Of a DNA stretch of 22,165 nt, positions 7,165 through 13,910 are shown in pieces (the stretch's first letter is position 1; every line of letters begins with the position of its first letter). The notes beneath the pieces were generated by a model. The model saw only the letters and a program-made list of their open reading frames with translations, had not been told where the DNA came from and made no database searches. A program made the position numbers and the translations under genes. Location: positions 1-22,165 of the forward strand of contig JAGTQT010000020.1 in the NCBI GenBank assembly GCA_018396615.1, read 5' to 3'. The DNA is from Candidatus Bathyarchaeota archaeon (GTDB lineage Archaea; Thermoproteota; Bathyarchaeia; Bathyarchaeales; Bathycorpusculaceae).

Positions 7165-8202
7165 CTATAAACTCCCGCTTAATATTCCGTAGATTAATCC
7201 AAAGATTACGCTGCCAGCCCATGCTATAATCATGTATGTTAATACGACTTTCCACTTGGCGATTCTTGAAACAGCCAGCGCGTTAGCAACATCGTAAGGT
7301 TGTCCCATAAGCCAGCTAAGCAGTGCGCCTTTTGACATGCCCAACTCGAACATTCCCTTTCCGAGGACTATTTCAACCAGCGTAGGCGTATACAAGGGAC
7401 CGCCGATAACCGAGGCAATCAAAACACCAGTGGCTCCTGTTAGGTATGTTCCAACAATGTCCTCTGGTAGGTATGCTTGAACGTAGCTGACTGCAACCAA
7501 GCCTAATAGGAAAAATGGCAAGATTTGTTTTGCTAAATAAGCTGCGAATTTTAGTGATGCCCACAGTCTCTCGTCTAAAGGTGGTTTAATAATTTCCATA
7601 GATGCTTGACCAGTAGGAACAGTCGGTTGATGCTCTTTCTCTACGGCTTTTCCCCACGGAGTCTTAGAAATTATTACACCCGCAGCTAAAGCAACAACAA
7701 TCGATACTGCTATACGCACTCCAGCTAATTCCCACGATATCAACTCCCCGGTCAATAAGATACTCAATATATTAGCTGCTGGAGCCATAAGCAAAAAAGC
7801 TATCGCTGGACCAATACCTGCACCTGCGAAGAGCACGCCTCCAAATAGCGGAACCATAGTGCAAGAGCATACAGTTAAGAAAGGCGCCATTCCAAGAGCC
7901 AACGCGTAACCTGCTGCTTTGCTGCTGCTCATATACTTCGTTATCGCTTCTTTGGGCACAAACTCGTATATTAGTCCCGCAGTGACAAAGGCGAAGAGAA
8001 GGCAGATCCAGCCATGGCTAAAATAGTCGATAAGGTATGCGATGGGAATTTCCCATACAGCAAGACCTCTGAAATCAGCTGGCTTCATTGTCGGAGCCAA
8101 CGAGTAAGCCATTATCCTACTGTAAATAAGTAGGCCTACAACTGTGAACACGAAGCCTAGCAATACTGCAGTCCTAAGTTTTCTCGCATGTTCAGCATTC
8201 AA
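7165..8202 (-). CDS. ArsP/DUF318-type permease
   Basis: A 345-residue polytopic membrane protein of the ArsP_1 permease family (PF03773), known to include organoarsenical efflux proteins. Two bundles of four or more helices are separated by a polar loop (about 177-205). The loop-helix motif TVCSCTMVPLFGG (C112, C114) matches the family CSC-x-x-x-P signature thought to bind the metalloid. A second conserved region, IGGPLYTPTLVE, lies in the C-terminal half. The start is TTG 8202, 3 nt after the thioredoxin-like gene stop, with AAGGA inside that gene. It sits between the thioredoxin-like and ferredoxin genes. The exact substrate (methylarsenite, arsenite or another metalloid) cannot be assigned. 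Confidence 0.85.
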   Translation of the reverse strand: MNAEHARKLRTAVLLGFVFTVVGLLIYSRIMAYSLAPTMKPADFRGLAVWEIPIAYLIDYFSHGWICLLFAFVTAGLIYEFVPKEAITKYMSSSKAAGYALALGMAPFLTVCSCTMVPLFGGVLFAGAGIGPAIAFLLMAPAANILSILLTGELISWELAGVRIAVSIVVALAAGVIISKTPWGKAVEKEHQPTVPTGQASMEIIKPPLDERLWASLKFAAYLAKQILPFFLLGLVAVSYVQAYLPEDIVGTYLTGATGVLIASVIGGPLYTPTLVEIVLGKGMFELGMSKGALLSWLMGQPYDVANALAVSRIAKWKVVLTYMIIAWAGSVIFGLIYGILSGSL

Positions 8203-8205
8203 CAG

Positions 8206-8484
8206 CTATGCATCCTTCTCGGCAGCTACCTTTATGGTTTTTTCAAGTTCTGCCTCGCTTGGCACTCTGCCCATGACTTTCACGACGCCATTAATGGCTA
8301 TGGCTGGAGAAACAAGAACGCCATATTTGCCTATAGTGTCCTTTGACATTATGTTAGCCTTCTCGACTTTGACGACAATCCCTATTCGAAGTTTCTCTGC
8401 TACTTTTTCAGCAACTTTTTTTGCTGCTTGACACCGCATACAAGGCGGTTCAGGTCCTAACACTTCTACTTTTACTTCTTTCAT
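8206..8484 (-). CDS. Thioredoxin/glutaredoxin-like protein (MTH895 type), EPPCMRC active site
   Basis: A small redox protein of 92 residues with the beta-alpha-beta thioredoxin_3 fold. The start is ATG 8484 (KEVKVEVLGPEPPC) with AGGCG about 8 nt upstream; longer versions run into the promoter. The active site is C15-M-R-C18, and the cis-Pro region is VLVSPAIAINGVV, as expected. It is the first gene of the leftward arm, directly before the permease, so it likely reduces a thiol-bound metalloid or the permease cysteines. It is a paralogue of the genes at 8893 and 9155, which share the EPPC lead-in. Confidence 0.88.
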   Translation of the reverse strand: MKEVKVEVLGPEPPCMRCQAAKKVAEKVAEKLRIGIVVKVEKANIMSKDTIGKYGVLVSPAIAINGVVKVMGRVPSEAELEKTIKVAAEKDA

Positions 8485-8520
8485 ATTTGTCGCCTTGTAG
8501 AGAGTATGAAAGCAATATAA

Positions 8521-8536
8521 CAATATTTAAATATTG
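8521..8536. promoter_or_regulatory. Palindromic operator overlapping divergent TATA boxes of the arsenic-type island
   Basis: CAATATTTAAATATTG is a perfect 16-bp palindrome between the divergent 8484 and 8557 genes. It contains box A in both directions. Rightwards it sits about 28 nt before ATG 8557, so the ArsR message is probably leaderless; leftwards it sits about 40 nt before ATG 8484. A dimeric ArsR bound here would block both promoters. Its function as operator is inferred. Confidence 0.65.
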
Positions 8537-8556
8537 CTATTAGTCTATCCTAGAAC

Positions 8557-8880
8557 ATGCATCCAAAAATGAAAAATAAAAACAGTTTCAAAGCTAAGGT
8601 TTTCAACGCTCTCTCAGATCCTGTAAGACTTGAGATACTGGAGTTTTTGCATGATGGAGAAAAATGCGTGTGCGAAATCGTTCCGCATCTCCAAATAGCG
8701 CAGCCTTTGGTTTCTAGGCACTTGAGAATTCTGAAGGAATGCGGACTGGTAAAGCACAGAAAAGATGGAAACCGCAGATTATATTCAGTCACTAGCCCAG
8801 TAATATTCAAAATAATTGATTCAGTTACTATTAATTTGATGGACACATTATCAAAACACATTATTGAACAAATAGCTTAA
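8557..8880 (+). CDS. arsR: ArsR/SmtB family metalloid-responsive repressor
   Basis: A 107-residue winged-helix repressor. The HTH core runs from ALSDPVRLEILEFL to QPLVSRHLRILKECGLV, with the wing at HRKDGNRRLYSV. The helix-3 motif KCVCEI (C37, C39) is the metalloid-binding signature of classical ArsR; the usual third Cys at +3 is absent, though C62 could contribute. The start is ATG 8557, probably leaderless from the palindromic promoter. It heads the rightward operon and likely represses both arms until arsenite or a similar thiophilic ion binds. Confidence 0.92.
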   Translation: MHPKMKNKNSFKAKVFNALSDPVRLEILEFLHDGEKCVCEIVPHLQIAQPLVSRHLRILKECGLVKHRKDGNRRLYSVTSPVIFKIIDSVTINLMDTLSKHIIEQIA

Positions 8881-8892
8881 GAGGTGCAAAAA

Positions 8893-9153
8893 TTGGTTGT
8901 AAAAGTTGAAGTCTTCACCGCCGAGCCGCCTTGTGCTGGCTGCTCGAAGCTTCTGCAAATTGCAGACCTAATCAAGGAAAAATATGGCGAAAGAGTAGAA
9001 GTCACGAAGCATATCGGGCCATGCGAAGAGTTCAGCAAGTATTATCTGACTGTCGTGCCTGCCTTGGTTTTCAATGAAGGAAGAATAAAAATTATGGGTG
9101 TCTGTCCAAGCATGCAGACGATTGAGGCAGCATTAAAGGAGATGGGTGTTTAA
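8893..9153 (+). CDS. Thioredoxin/glutaredoxin-like protein, EPPCAGC active site
   Basis: An 86-residue thioredoxin-fold protein, second paralogue of the island. Active site C14-A-G-C17; further cysteines occur in IGPCEEF and GVCPSM, so it could bind a metal ion with up to four thiols. The VVPALVFNEG segment supplies the cis-Pro loop. The start TTG 8893 is preferred because GAGGTG (8881-8886) lies 6 nt upstream; GTG 8884 in that motif is the alternative. It is 12 nt after arsR and 1 nt before the next paralogue. Confidence 0.85.
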   Translation: MVVKVEVFTAEPPCAGCSKLLQIADLIKEKYGERVEVTKHIGPCEEFSKYYLTVVPALVFNEGRIKIMGVCPSMQTIEAALKEMGV

Positions 9154-9154
9154 C

Positions 9155-9412
9155 ATGGCAATAAGAATTGAAGTTTTCACTTCAGAACCACCATGCTCTG
9201 GTGGAAGGCTGCTGCTGAAGCTGATTGACAAGATTAGAGAAGAATACGGAGAAAAAATTGAAGTTGAAATCTATAAAGGCGTCAACCCGAAACTCAGCGA
9301 GTATAACATAGAAACAAGTCCGGCAGTAGTAATCGACAAAGACGTTAGAATTATAGGAGTTTGCCCAAGCGAAGAAACGCTGAAAGAAGCTCTGAGGGAG
9401 GCTGGAGTATAA
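9155..9412 (+). CDS. Thioredoxin-like protein with degenerate CSGG active site
   Basis: An 85-residue thioredoxin-fold protein, third paralogue. It keeps the IEVFTSEPPC lead-in and the SPAVVIDKD cis-Pro loop, but the second active-site Cys is Gly (C14-S-G-G17). The C-terminal GVCPS Cys is retained. A monothiol or metal-binding role is more likely than a dithiol reductase role. ATG 9155 is chosen from alignment with its paralogues; GTG 9146 would overlap the previous stop. The ferredoxin gene follows after 2 nt. Confidence 0.85.
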   Translation: MAIRIEVFTSEPPCSGGRLLLKLIDKIREEYGEKIEVEIYKGVNPKLSEYNIETSPAVVIDKDVRIIGVCPSEETLKEALREAGV

Positions 9413-9414
9413 AA

Positions 9415-9762
9415 ATGCCAAGTTCGGAAGGCCCTATTAGGCCAGCTTGGCGTGGGATTCCGCGCGAAGAAATAGATTGGCACCCCACTGTTGACCCGGA
9501 ACTTTGTATAGGATGCGGTATTTGTGTGCTGGGCTGTGGAAAAGGAGTATACCAGTTTGACTATGAAAAGAACATTGCCGTAGTCGCTAATCCACTGAAC
9601 TGTCTCGTAAAATGCACAACCTGCGAAAACACTTGTCCACAGCACGCAATCAGTTTTCCATCGATGTCATATCTGCATAGAACGATAAAGAAGCGTGGAG
9701 TAATCCAACACAGCAGAAAGGAATTGATGTCAAACAAGGCAAAATACGAATACAAAAAATGA
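9415..9762 (+). CDS. 2[4Fe-4S] ferredoxin-like protein
   Basis: A 115-residue protein with two cluster motifs: C31-x2-C34-x2-C37-x3-C41 (last Cys followed by Gly, not Pro) and C63-x3-C67-x2-C70-x3-C74-P. A roughly 30-residue N-terminal lead (IDWHPTVDPE) and a lysine-rich tail flank them. It is homologous to the protein at 6784-7146 but with a complete second cluster and no zinc ribbon. The start is ATG 9415, with GGAG 7 nt upstream. It lies between the thioredoxin-like pair and the DUF169 gene, suggesting that it carries electrons for one of them. Confidence 0.88.
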   Translation: MPSSEGPIRPAWRGIPREEIDWHPTVDPELCIGCGICVLGCGKGVYQFDYEKNIAVVANPLNCLVKCTTCENTCPQHAISFPSMSYLHRTIKKRGVIQHSRKELMSNKAKYEYKK

Positions 9763-9775
9763 CTGAAGGCTCTTC

Positions 9776-10519
9776 TTGTTGGAAACCAAAATCTTGAGTC
9801 AAAGAATGGAAAAGATTCTAGGCTTAGACACTCCTCCAATAGCCGTGAAAATCGTAAAAGCAGAAGAAAACTTGCCTAGTGTAAAATCTCCAGCACAGAA
9901 ATCCCGGTATTGTCAGCTTCTCATGTTGGCCAGAAAAGGGCAAACACTGATGTTGACTGCTGAAGATTTAGCTTGCCCCGCAGCGAAGGCAGCATTAGGT
10001 TTTGCTCCGTTGCCAGAAAAAATCTCCACAGGAGAAATGCTCTGTGCACTTGGACTTTTCGTAAGGAAAGAAGCTGCAGCAAAAACAATGAGCATGATAC
10101 CGAAAATAAAACTTGGAACAACAAAAGCAGTGATTGCTGGACCGCTAAAGGATTTTCCCATGGTTCCAGACGTCATTGTGGTTGAAAGTATTCCTGAACA
10201 CATAATGTGGCTTTGCTTAGCGAGAAACTTTAAGGAAGGCGGAAGACTCAACTTCAGTTCTTCTATTTTCCAATGCTGTTGCGTTGACGTGACAGTGGTC
10301 CCCTACCTAACTGGTGACATAAACATAAGCCCAGGCTGTTACGGTTGCCGAGAGGCGACAGATACACCGCCAGAACACATGTTTATGGGAATACCAGCGA
10401 AACTTATAAGCGAGATTATCGAGTCACTAGAAGCCTTATCCCAAAAGGCAATGAAAACTGTAAGAGAGAAAAAAGTTTACAAGCTTTACTCTGGCATCAA
10501 AGAGGAAAAAACAGGTTGA
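9776..10519 (+). CDS. DUF169 family protein
   Basis: A 247-residue protein of the uncharacterised DUF169 (COG2043) family. Family landmarks are the LDTPPIAVKI start, CQLLMLARKGQTLML (C46), LACPAAKAALGF (C67) and the end motif ISPGCYGCREATD (C188, C191), followed by MFMGIP. It has an unusual cysteine load, including CCC at 167-169. The start is TTG 9776 or TTG 9779, about 7 nt after AAGG. Its stop codon overlaps the start of the next gene (TTGA), which implies coupled translation. The function is unknown; context suggests a metal or Fe-S partner of the island. Confidence 0.83.
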   Translation: MLETKILSQRMEKILGLDTPPIAVKIVKAEENLPSVKSPAQKSRYCQLLMLARKGQTLMLTAEDLACPAAKAALGFAPLPEKISTGEMLCALGLFVRKEAAAKTMSMIPKIKLGTTKAVIAGPLKDFPMVPDVIVVESIPEHIMWLCLARNFKEGGRLNFSSSIFQCCCVDVTVVPYLTGDINISPGCYGCREATDTPPEHMFMGIPAKLISEIIESLEALSQKAMKTVREKKVYKLYSGIKEEKTG

Positions 10520-11097
10520 AACAAAACGATTTCATCGACCTGCTCTTCCCTGAAGCCTTCGTCAAGAAAATTGACATAAAGGAAATGACCCCATGCACTG
10601 CGGACCCAGACAGAATAAAGTTCTTAGCTCAAGCTGACAAACCTCTCGGAGAGGTGCTTCCAATTCTTTATCTATCGATTCCAAATGCGAAGTACTCTGA
10701 AAAACTAGAAGCATTAACCTATAGATACAAGCAGCATTTAGTAACAATGTTTTCCACTGGCAGAATTGGGATGACATACGTTAAAGACAGAAATGAGGCA
10801 GAACAACTTGTTGAAGAAGCGAAGAACCTCATAAACCGTGCTTTCCTGCATCTTAAAACTCATGGAAAACCAACGTCTGAGCTGATTGGAGCAAAAAAGG
10901 AGTTGGACCCAACGAAGATTTACGAAAAACTGCCAAAGACTAACTGTAAAGAATGTGGAGAACAAGGATGCTTCGCTTTCGCAGCAAAACTCCTGAACAG
11001 TGAAAAATCACTGCTTGACTGCCCACCGATAACCACGGAAAAATATTCAGCCAGCAAAACTCAAATTGAAAAAATGATGCAGCCCATAAAATTATAA
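10516..11097 (+). CDS. Fe-S domain protein (PF04060 type, corrinoid/CODH-like C-terminus)
   Basis: A 193-residue protein. The C-terminal part holds C144-x2-C147-x4-C152-x16-C169 in the context LPKTNCKECGEQGCFAF, the four-cysteine [4Fe-4S] module of the CODH/ACS corrinoid subunit, RnfB and related proteins. The N-terminal 135 residues (IPNAKYSEKLEALTYRYKQH) are not recognised. The start is TTG 10516, overlapping the DUF169 stop; AGAGG lies about 10 nt upstream. The frame is open further upstream, but that stretch lies inside DUF169. It is the last gene of the first rightward operon. It may be an electron-transfer partner or assembly platform for DUF169 (inference). Confidence 0.83.
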   Translation: MKQNDFIDLLFPEAFVKKIDIKEMTPCTADPDRIKFLAQADKPLGEVLPILYLSIPNAKYSEKLEALTYRYKQHLVTMFSTGRIGMTYVKDRNEAEQLVEEAKNLINRAFLHLKTHGKPTSELIGAKKELDPTKIYEKLPKTNCKECGEQGCFAFAAKLLNSEKSLLDCPPITTEKYSASKTQIEKMMQPIKL

Positions 11098-11137
11098 TAT
11101 GAATGAACGGGCTGATAAGGCCAAAATCCTAAACATA

Positions 11138-11145
11138 TTTAAATA
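11138..11145 (+). promoter_or_regulatory. TATA box/possible ArsR operator of the second arsR
   Basis: TTTAAATA inside a 12-bp palindromic core ATATTTAAATAT (11136-11147) that is identical to the core of the site at 8521. It predicts a start near 11168, 13 nt before TTG 11181. Confidence 0.55.
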
Positions 11146-11180
11146 TTTTGTTATGTCAACTAAACTGTAGGTTTCACAGA

Positions 11181-11567
11181 TTGTCAAAGTCCAAACTGAG
11201 TAAGAGGCTTGTGCGATTAACAAGTTCAGGAATCTGCCCCGGTGAAGATGCATCCAAATATTCTGTTGAACTTAAACAGCTTGCAGAAGAAATTGCAGAA
11301 GCTAAAACAGCCCAAAAACAAAGCAGATTTTTCAAAGCTCTTGCAGACAAAACCAGGCTTAGAATCTTGAATCTTCTGCATGTCAGGGAGATGTGCGTCT
11401 GCGAGATTATGATTGCTCTTGATTTGACCCAGCCTACCGCTTCTCATCACTTGGGTATTCTAGGAAATGTAGGATTAGTCAATTGTCGAAAAGAAGGAAA
11501 GTGGGTTTACTACAGTTTGGCAGACCCTAAGCTCGTTGAAAAAATGCAAGAATTAAGCTCGCTGTAA
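11181..11567 (+). CDS. arsR: Second ArsR family repressor, with N-terminal extension
   Basis: A 128-residue ArsR protein. The HTH core (ALADKTRLRILNLL to QPTASHHLGILGNVGLV) follows a roughly 45-residue N-terminal extension rich in charged residues with an extra Cys (ICPGEDASKYS, C19). The metalloid motif is MCVCEI (C72, C74); C102 lies in the recognition-wing region. TTG 11181 is chosen since upstream options lie in the promoter; AGGT precedes it. It stands between the Fe-S operon and the stress-protein/acr3 pair, each with its own promoter, so it may regulate acr3 separately from the first ArsR. Confidence 0.88.
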   Translation: MSKSKLSKRLVRLTSSGICPGEDASKYSVELKQLAEEIAEAKTAQKQSRFFKALADKTRLRILNLLHVREMCVCEIMIALDLTQPTASHHLGILGNVGLVNCRKEGKWVYYSLADPKLVEKMQELSSL

Positions 11568-11629
11568 AGATATAGGAAACGTATTTTTGCCTAAAAAGAT
11601 GGAAGTGTTTGAGAGGACATAACAATAAA

Positions 11630-11637
11630 TTTAAATA
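11630..11637 (+). promoter_or_regulatory. TATA box of the usp-acr3 operon
   Basis: TTTAAATA is placed to start transcription near 11660, which favours TTG 11675 over ATG 11654 as the first codon. Confidence 0.55.
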
Positions 11638-11674
11638 CATAAATATGTTTTGAATGTGTCACGGTGAAAATCGC

Positions 11675-12061
11675 TTGAAAAAAATATTGGTTGGTGTTGA
11701 TGGTTCTGAACATTCGAAAAAGGCTTTGGCAGAAGCAATCAAGATCGCAAAGAAATTTGAGGCTGAGATTGCTGCTGTCAACGTTTTTTATCCTGCACCT
11801 ACGCCCTCTGCTCATGAGTTTAGCCATAAAATTCTGGAAAATGCCAAAGTCTTCTTGGAAGATGAAAAAGTGAAGTACAAACTCGTCTCGGTTACTAGTA
11901 CCAATCCTTCCAAAGTCATCACGGACATGGCCAGAGACGGGAAGTTTGACTTGGTTGTGATTGGGAGAAGAGGAGTCGGTGCAACTCATGAATTGGTTTT
12001 AGGAAGCGTATGCAATAAGATCTCTTGCGAGTCTCCTGTAAACGTACTTATCGTAATGTAG
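11675..12061 (+). CDS. Universal stress protein (UspA family)
   Basis: A 128-residue nucleotide-binding protein. It begins KKILVGVDGSEHSKKAL (beta-1 and the Asp of the fold) and ends with the ATP-binding motif G-R-R-G-x9-G-S in IGRRGVGATHELVLGSV. The preferred start is TTG 11675, 8 nt after GGTGA and 15 nt after the predicted transcription start; ATG 11654 would need transcription to begin earlier. The gene is 26 nt upstream of acr3, so it is co-transcribed with the exporter. Confidence 0.9.
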   Translation: MKKILVGVDGSEHSKKALAEAIKIAKKFEAEIAAVNVFYPAPTPSAHEFSHKILENAKVFLEDEKVKYKLVSVTSTNPSKVITDMARDGKFDLVVIGRRGVGATHELVLGSVCNKISCESPVNVLIVM

Positions 12062-12087
12062 TTGTCAATCGCAAAAAAGGTAACACC

Positions 12088-13128
12088 ATGACAGAAGAAC
12101 AAACGTCTGTTGAACATAAAGCATCTCTGGGGCTTTTTGAGAGATATTTGACCCTTTGGATAGCCATATGCATAATTCTTGGTTTGCTGATTGGAAGATT
12201 TCTGCCACAGTTTGGCGAGCTCGTAGATTCTTTGAAGTTTGGACAGTTATCAATACCTATAGGCATACTTCTGTTCTTCATGATGTATCCAACTGTTGTA
12301 GGAATACGCTTCAGCGACATCAAAAAGGCAGCCAAAAAACCCAAACCACTACTTGTCACAATAATCGCAAATTGGATAATCGCTCCGCCCTTGATGACGC
12401 TTTATGCAAACGTTATCTTGGCTGGAAACCCGCAATACATCGCTGGAGTCATACTCTTGGGATTGTCTCCCTGCACTGCCATGGTCATGTGGTGGATGTT
12501 CCTCGCAAAAGGAGACTTGGCTCAAGGACTAATCAACACTGCGATCAACGCTCTGCTAATGCTTGCTCTCTACGCGCCTCTGGCAGCACTTTACCTGGGC
12601 GTAAGCAGCATCCCAGTACCATGGGATCTGATCGCAATGAGCGTACTCTTCTTCATAGCATTACCAGTAGCTTCCGGAGCAATTTCTCGAAAACTAATAC
12701 TAGATAAGAAGGGAGAAGCATGGTTTAACAACACATACATCCCAACCATTGGAAAAATATCCATATTGGCTCTTCTGACAACATTAATTGTCTTGTTCTC
12801 ATTTGAAGGACAGACAATCCTCAATAATCCCCTGCTGGTTGCCTATCTAGCAGCCCCGAACCTGTTACATTACGCGACTATGATTACGTGGACGTATCTA
12901 CTTGGATATTTTGCAGGTTGGGCCTACGAAACCGCCATAGACACCACTCTAATAGGCTCTAGTAGTCACTTTGAAGTTGCCATCGCAGTAGCCACAACAC
13001 TCTACGGAATTGGATCAGGAGCCGCTTTGGCCACAGTCATAGGGCCATTAATGGAAGTTCCGTTAATGCTTTCTCTTGTCAAGCTTGGACTCTATACAAG
13101 GAAACACTTCCCAAGAAAGAAGCATTAA
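12088..13128 (+). CDS. acr3: ACR3-type arsenite efflux permease
   Basis: A 346-residue inner-membrane arsenite/H+ antiporter of the ACR3 (bile acid/arsenite/riboflavin transporter) superfamily with about ten helices. The signature LLGLSPCTAMVMWW holds the essential Cys (C129), and SSSHFEVAIAVA matches the conserved C-terminal Glu motif. The start is ATG 12088 with AAAGG about 8 nt upstream. It is the clearest arsenic-resistance gene here and supports reading the whole island as a metalloid-response cluster. No ArsC, ArsA or ArsM accompanies it. Confidence 0.95.
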   Translation: MTEEQTSVEHKASLGLFERYLTLWIAICIILGLLIGRFLPQFGELVDSLKFGQLSIPIGILLFFMMYPTVVGIRFSDIKKAAKKPKPLLVTIIANWIIAPPLMTLYANVILAGNPQYIAGVILLGLSPCTAMVMWWMFLAKGDLAQGLINTAINALLMLALYAPLAALYLGVSSIPVPWDLIAMSVLFFIALPVASGAISRKLILDKKGEAWFNNTYIPTIGKISILALLTTLIVLFSFEGQTILNNPLLVAYLAAPNLLHYATMITWTYLLGYFAGWAYETAIDTTLIGSSSHFEVAIAVATTLYGIGSGAALATVIGPLMEVPLMLSLVKLGLYTRKHFPRKKH

Positions 13129-13138
13129 CTGAATCGCA

Positions 13139-13467
13139 CTAAATAGTCCAGTATGAACAGATCGTTATGTCTTCTCTCTTAAGCTGATTTTTTAGGAAAT
13201 CTTTTACGTCTGTTTCCTCTATGTAACGGTTTCCTTTCTTATCTTTGCGCAGGGGAATGTGCGTTTCTCGCAATTCCTCTCCTCGTGCAAAATCGAGAAA
13301 CACATAATACACCTTTAAACCAGGCATTATCAACGCAAACTGGTGAGCTCCCTGGTAGGAGATAGACCACTCTGTTCTATATTATAAACAATTGAATCTG
13401 GTTCTAATTCGATAGCCAGACGCTTGAATCTCTCCCAGCTTTTAACCCTAACAATATTATCGCTCAA
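13139..13467 (-). pseudogene. Conserved hypothetical protein, -1 frameshift in the middle
   Basis: Two overlapping minus-strand frames read as one protein of about 110 residues. The first runs from TTG 13467 (SDNIVRVKSWERFKRLAI, then ELEPDSIVYNIEQSG, LSPTRELTSLR) to TGA near 13334. The second continues as LIMPGLKVYYVFLDFARGE, ELRETHIPLRKDKKGNRYIE and KREDITICSYWTI. The frames join at CGTTGATAATG if one base is restored, giving SLRLIMPGLK. GTGATC before TTG 13467 could be the ribosome site. The function is unknown. A restart at ATG 13327 would give only 62 residues. Whether this is decay, recoding or a sequence error cannot be decided here. Confidence 0.65.
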
Positions 13468-13472
13468 TATTG
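13452..13472. repeat. Inverted repeat CAATATT-N7-AATATTG
   Basis: A perfect 7-bp inverted repeat with a 7-nt spacer that spans the likely start codon of the frameshifted gene (13467). Its arms equal the half-sites of the palindrome at 8521-8536, so it could be a regulator site. Confidence 0.5.
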
Positions 13473-13523
13473 ATCACTTTCCAGTTTACATGTTGACAAC
13501 AAGCTGGATGGCTCAGTTGATAG

Positions 13524-13539
13524 CAATATTTAAATTTTG
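13524..13539. promoter_or_regulatory. Near copy of the arsR palindrome, with box A
   Basis: CAATATTTAAATTTTG differs from the 8521-8536 palindrome at one position of 16. On the minus strand it could drive the gene starting at 13467, with a leader of about 36 nt. On the plus strand it would drive an unidentified transcript towards 13746. Confidence 0.45.
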
Positions 13540-13579
13540 TTATGCTCTTTTGTTTACGCGGAGAACAGCCCAAAAAAAA

Positions 13580-13593
13580 GCCCGTGAACGGGC
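13580..13593 (+). other. GC-rich hairpin in an intergenic stretch
   Basis: GCCCG-TGAA-CGGGC, a 5-bp stem with a tetraloop after an A-run, lies about 25 nt after a predicted plus-strand start. No RNA family is recognised, and the short frames across 13540-13715 have no convincing start. Confidence 0.3.
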
Positions 13594-13746
13594 GTGGAAA
13601 AATTTGCTGAAAAAGAGAAGAAAATGCCATCTCAAAATACTTCACATAAGTGTAATAGAATGCACGCAAAAAGCGCAACATAATGACACGTTACTCAAAT
13701 TGTATAAACTCTAACTATTTCCATCTAAATAGTTTGGGTTCTTGAA

Positions 13747-13821
13747 TGGGGCTGCCCGGATTTGAACCGGGGTCACGAGCGCCCGAGGCTCATAGCCTAG
13801 ACCAAGCTAGCCGACAGCCCC
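13747..13821 (-). tRNA. tRNA-Pro (anticodon CGG)
   Basis: A 75-nt cloverleaf. Acceptor stem GGGGCTG/CAGCCCC, D arm GGCT/GGCT with two wobble pairs and GG in the loop, and anticodon stem TGAGC/GCTCG around loop CTCGGGC (U33, anticodon CGG, G37). T arm is CCCGG-TTCAAAT-CCGGG, with discriminator base A. There is no intron and no encoded CCA. A TATA-like TCTATAAA lies at 13840-13847. Confidence 0.95.
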
Positions 13822-13839
13822 TGCTTTGCCGGCGTTTCG

Positions 13840-13847
13840 TTTATAGA
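13840..13847 (-). promoter_or_regulatory. TATA-like box of tRNA-Pro
   Basis: TCTATAAA on the minus strand, about 22 nt before the mature 5' end, consistent with a very short or absent 5' leader. Confidence 0.5.
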
Positions 13848-13861
13848 GTATTTCCTTAACC

Positions 13862-13868
13862 TTTAAAC
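13862..13868 (+). promoter_or_regulatory. Probable TATA box of the NrdD-like gene
   Basis: TTTAAAC lies about 30 nt before the AGGAGG ribosome site at 13898-13903, which in turn is 7 nt before GTG 13911. Confidence 0.45.
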
Positions 13869-13910
13869 TCTTATGCTGCGCATTACTTCTAGTCTTAGGA
13901 GGGGTGTGGG

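Noticed and set aside
10345..10515. N-terminal extension of the Fe-S protein into DUF169
   Set aside because: The extension is out of frame within a well-matched DUF169 region, while TTG 10516 gives coupled translation.
13424..13714. Plus-strand frame of 96 codons
   Set aside because: It is antisense to the frameshifted gene in its first part and crosses a promoter-like element; the basic tail alone is not enough.
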